Shown here in pieces: positions 61,042-64,000 of a DNA stretch of 64,000 nt; within the stretch, counting starts at the first letter, position 1, and each line of letters starts with the position of its first letter. The DNA is from Tethya wilhelma (taxonomy: Eukaryota; Porifera; Demospongiae; Tethyida; Tethyidae): NCBI GenBank assembly GCA_964030475.1, contig CAXIPT010000014.1, positions 872,241 to 936,240 on the forward strand. Direction: 5' to 3'. The notes under the pieces were generated by a model. The model had not been told where the DNA came from, ran no database searches, and worked only from the letters and a program-made list of their open reading frames with translations. Both the position numbers and the translations under genes were made by a program.

Positions 61042-61058
61042 TGGTCCTTCGAGCCGGA
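61042..61058 (+). promoter_or_regulatory. Primer binding site complementary to tRNA-Tyr
   Basis: TGGTCCTTCGAGCCGGA is exactly the complement of the usual eukaryotic tRNA-Tyr 3' end including CCA. The leader then has three near-copies of CCGGATACAAGGGTATCGG (61054-61129); the start of the full element's leader is related. Confidence 0.75.
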
Positions 61059-61525
61059 TACAAGGGTATCGGCACAAGATAACCGGATACAAGGGTATCG
61101 GACACAAGTAGCCAGATACAAGGGTATCGCAGTGACGGCTTCCTTCCTGTTCATCGACGGTTCATTCATTCGTATACATTGACTGTACCATTGACTGTAC
61201 GTACGTCACAATTTGTTTGTTGCCAGTCGACTAACAAGTTCATGTAAGCTTACATTTAACAAATTTAATGAGAGATGTCCGGTATTGCCTACAGGTATCC
61301 TGTGGGGATATTGGGATTCCTATCCCATAAGGGATCTAAATCTCTGCTGTCCATCCTGTTCACATGTACCAGTGTACTTAAGGATGGTACTATGCATTTA
61401 CTTACTGTCTGTCCCACCAGGTATACCAGAGTAAATGGGGATGGGATGGTACTGGGATGTATTACATGTACTATACCCTCACACACTTGATCCTAACTCT
61501 CTGTCCTATCCAGGTGTAACATAAG

Positions 61526-62313
61526 ACATTGGGACAGGTCTAGGACGGTCCACGTGTACCAATGCTATATAGTATAATCCCAACGGTCTGTCTGGGGACA
61601 TTGGGACAAGTCTAGGACAGTCCAGGTGTACCAGTGCTATACAGTGTAATCCCAACTGTCCGTCCTGTCCAAGTGTACCATGGGACATTGGGACAGGTCT
61701 AGGACAGTCCACGTGTACCAGTGCTATACAGTGTAATCCCAACTGTCCGTCCTGTCATGGGACATTGGGACAGGTCTAGGACAGTCCACGTGTACCAGTG
61801 CTATACAGTGTAATCCCAACTGTCCGTCCTGTCCAAGTGTACCATGGGACAATGGGACAGGTCTAGGACAGTCCACGTGTACCAGTGCTATACAGCATAA
61901 TCCCAACTGTTCGTCTTGTCCAAGTGTACCGTTGGACAATGGGACAGGTCTAGGACAGTCCAAGTGTACCAGTGCTATACAGTGTAATCCCAACTGTCTG
62001 TCCTGTCCAAGTGTACCATGGGACAATGGGACAGGTCTAGGACAGTCCACGTGTACCAGTGCTATACAGTATAATCCCAACTGTCCGTCTTGTCCAAGTG
62101 TACCGTTGGACAATGGGACAGGTCTAGGACAGTCCAAGTGTACCAGTGCTATACAGTGTAATCCCAACTGTCTGTCCTGTCCAAGTGTACTGTGGGACAT
62201 TGGGACAGGTCTAGGAGAGTCCATGTGTACCAGTGCTATACAGTGTAATCTCAACTGTCCGTCCTGTCCAAGTGTACTGTGGGACATTGGGACAGGTCTA
62301 GGACAGTCCACGG
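61526..62313. repeat. 87-base minisatellite, 10 units
   Basis: The motif GGGACAGGTCTAGGACAGTC recurs at about 61530, 61602, 61689, 61767, 61852, 61939, 62026, 62113, 62199 and 62286. Because 87 is a multiple of three, the array stays open in frames on both strands (plus 61932-62321, minus 61724-62311), with 29-residue repeats. Weak degenerate units may extend left to about 61345. Coding is unlikely without flanking exon signals. Confidence 0.95.
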
Positions 62314-62551
62314 GGTGTTGACAATAAGCGGCCTTTGGCCTTTGGCCTTGTGGCCTTGGCCATGTGGTGTTATGATACCATACATGTCTAAATTTAGATT
62401 CCTATGATCATGATATCAAGTGTTCACTTTGAAGCTACATCATACGGAATACATACAGAATCAGCGGTTCAAGTGTCAGTACCTAATCTATAGCTAGCTA
62501 ACTGTTATGCATATTTTTAGTTTACAACTTAACAAAAAAGTTATAGTAGAG

Positions 62552-63460
62552 TCACAGTGCATATCCAAATTCCCTTTGCAATGCTTCCCTAACAACCATT
62601 GGTATATCTACCTTAGATTCTAGGGTTGAGAAATCTTCAGGAAACTTGTACAACGAAGAATGCAGCTCCTCTGTAAGTGGAAATACTTGTTCTGTAGTTT
62701 TCCTAGCTGCCAAACACCATTTTGTGGAAACCAGTCTCTCTCCAAATGACCTAGAATGAAGTCTGGAACAAGTTGGTTACTCTCACGAAACATTAAGTTG
62801 CACCCAGAACACTTTTTGATCCGATTATTGAGATGGGTAATGAAAAACGGTTGATTTGACTTCACATTCTTTGGTTTGGGTTGTACTACAACTTGCTTGT
62901 AGTTATTTGCTACAGAAGCTGGTACTGATACTGACTGCAATAATGGAGGAAGTGAGAGATGTGACATTGACATGGACGGCAAAACGGAAGGAGGTAACGA
63001 CTGAGAAGTACATGTAGTGGGTCCAATATCAGTTCCAGCATTCTGTGCAGCAGGAACATGATTAATCATCGTACCAACTGGATTCGTAGTAGTAACCTGA
63101 GGCTGCAGCAATGTTCCTACTTCACTTGGCAATGAAAGTGGGTGGCTGTCTTCGTTGTGTACTGTATGCCCTTGCTTTAGAATCTGTCCTTTGTTAGGAT
63201 TGACTCGATTATAGGAGTATCCATATTATTGGTAAGTTCAGAGAGAGGAAGTCTGTCAGTTTTTTGCGATAACGGAAGATGGCTGGCATCACCATACTTT
63301 CTCCTTGTTGGTTTTTTCAACCCAGCATGCTTAAAAGTTCCATGGTACACTGTATTTGTTAAATTACATTCTTTGCCCTTGGAAGAAGCAAACCAATCAA
63401 GAAACTGTACAAGATAATTATTGTCTTCAGCAACAGCAATACAATGGGCACATATGTGAC
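62552..63460 (-). pseudogene. Broken paralogue of the MULE/SWIM gene, C-terminal part
   Basis: After an acceptor (CCCTTGACAG) the exon starts at 63460 with HICAHCIAVAEDN, matching the ICSHSVAVAQKN end of the SWIM finger in the intact gene. It then has a proline/serine linker and IKKCSGCNLMFRES, the counterpart of the CAGC motif, and a similar C-terminus ending at TGA 62552-62554. Two frame changes, near 63180 and near 62660, break it. Its upstream exons would be at or beyond the right edge of the window; the intron begins in the ~500-base repeat. Confidence 0.65.
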
Positions 63461-63985
63461 CTGTCAAGGGAAAACGTGCCGGTTAGGAAATTATTGTTTT
63501 TGGAGTAAAATGCGGTTTTAGTTTAATTCGCGTTTTTGCGCGAATTTTTTTTTCTTGCACGGATGTGCTGCGCTACATCTCAGCATGCTCCACGCAAAAT
63601 CTGAGGGGTGGAGCTGCTTTTGTTGCAGAGATATAGACAGCAATGTCAGCCTCGTTCATTTTTACTTAGTTGCTAACACGGAGGACAGTTGCTATGCTGT
63701 GCAACAAACCGTAGCGAATATTTATGAGCAAGGCAGCTGCCACTAAAAATGATTTTTTATTTGGTGTTCTTATAGACTTATAAGCTGACTAATCTCAAAA
63801 TTTTGCTACAGCACATAGACAGAAAGGTAAGCTAAAGCTTTATATGTGCTTGTCTAATCCAAGCGCTTTCATACAGTAGCTTTCTACTCATGGATATTGC
63901 CTCTCCCTGTACGGTGATCGCGTACAGGTTATTTTGAGGCTTATATTAGTTCTTGGAACTTACTATACCTAGAATCTATCTCTCT
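63456..63985 (+). repeat. ~500-base direct repeat, copy 2
   Basis: Partner of 51098-51620. Similarity starts almost exactly at the splice acceptor of the broken MULE paralogue (GTGACCTGTCAA versus GTGACCTGTAAA), suggesting that copy 1 may be a relic of the same intron. Confidence 0.8.
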
Positions 63986-64000
63986 GCTAGCAAGCGCTCA

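Noticed and set aside
61724..62321. 195- and 129-codon ORFs on opposite strands read as repeat proteins
   Set aside because: They are the minisatellite read in open frames; no start context, splice sites or other exons support a gene.
51098..63985. The ~500-base direct repeats as LTRs of one 12.9-kb element
   Set aside because: No TG...CA ends, primer site, polypurine tract or RT/integrase between them; divergence is high.
1..64000. CRISPR arrays, bacterial operons, tRNA or rRNA genes
   Set aside because: The tandem repeats have no unique spacers, genes are spliced and eukaryotic in type, and no cloverleaf or rRNA core was recognised by eye; the tRNA-Tyr-like sequences are retroelement primer sites.

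Overview
This is an AT-rich invertebrate nuclear DNA window with short spliced introns and very dense repeats. Protein flavour suggests a sponge, most likely a demosponge such as Amphimedon: a cysteine-rich beta-helix receptor-like family, a Death-domain exon behind a 2A-like signal sequence, BEN and SAP/SWIM proteins, and BEL/Pao elements. The organism call is an inference; no rRNA, tRNA or mitochondrial marker was seen. There is a 606-base N gap (6083-6688) and single Ns at 4362, 11571, 13543 and 58281 that look like assembly joins.

0-11.5 kb: a minus-strand gene start (1843 down to about 985) encodes a hydrophobic leader ending in a 2A-like motif (GDVEINPGP), spliced to a Death-domain exon that carries a frameshift. 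It is followed by a family of ~1 kb repeats with long internal hairpins (4.6-6.1 kb, again at 26.0-27.0 kb), a truncated and frameshifted receptor-like gene (7054-8489, minus), a GT microsatellite, a MITE, and a two-exon BEN-domain gene end (10980-11486, plus).

11.5-28 kb: two copies of the 3' half of one BEL/Pao element face each other (12271-13542 minus, 13544-15848 plus), possibly inside an intron of a small unrecognised gene (11745-11798 and 15880-16010). Beyond lie MITEs, a 72-base tandem repeat and fragments of DNA-transposon genes (OB-fold, DDE_4-like).

28-41 kb: a complete BEL/Pao insertion (28184-36118, minus) with near-identical LTRs, a 5-base CATCA target duplication, a tRNA-Tyr-like primer site, an internal 1448-base tandem duplication and several coding lesions. 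It sits in an older transposon relic. Then come a zinc-finger fragment and a Ty3-like integrase relic split by a 466-base long-TIR element with a 9-base target duplication.

40.8-48.9 kb: a ~211-base AT-rich satellite, about 20 plus 12-13 units, split by a 1240-base TIR element that itself contains a TTAA-flanked MITE. A diverged satellite block recurs at 59.4-60.1 kb.

49-64 kb: a SAP/SWIM pseudogene, then the only intact large gene: a six-exon, 1037-residue MULE-type transposase/SWIM protein (52807-56830, plus), bracketed by 62-base inverted repeats (52221 and 58571). After it come an orphan BEL-type LTR with a perfect tRNA-Tyr-type primer site, an 87-base minisatellite open on both strands, and a broken paralogue of the MULE gene on the minus strand. 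Most of the window is mobile DNA at different ages; the 2A/Death gene and the MULE element are the parts most worth follow-up.
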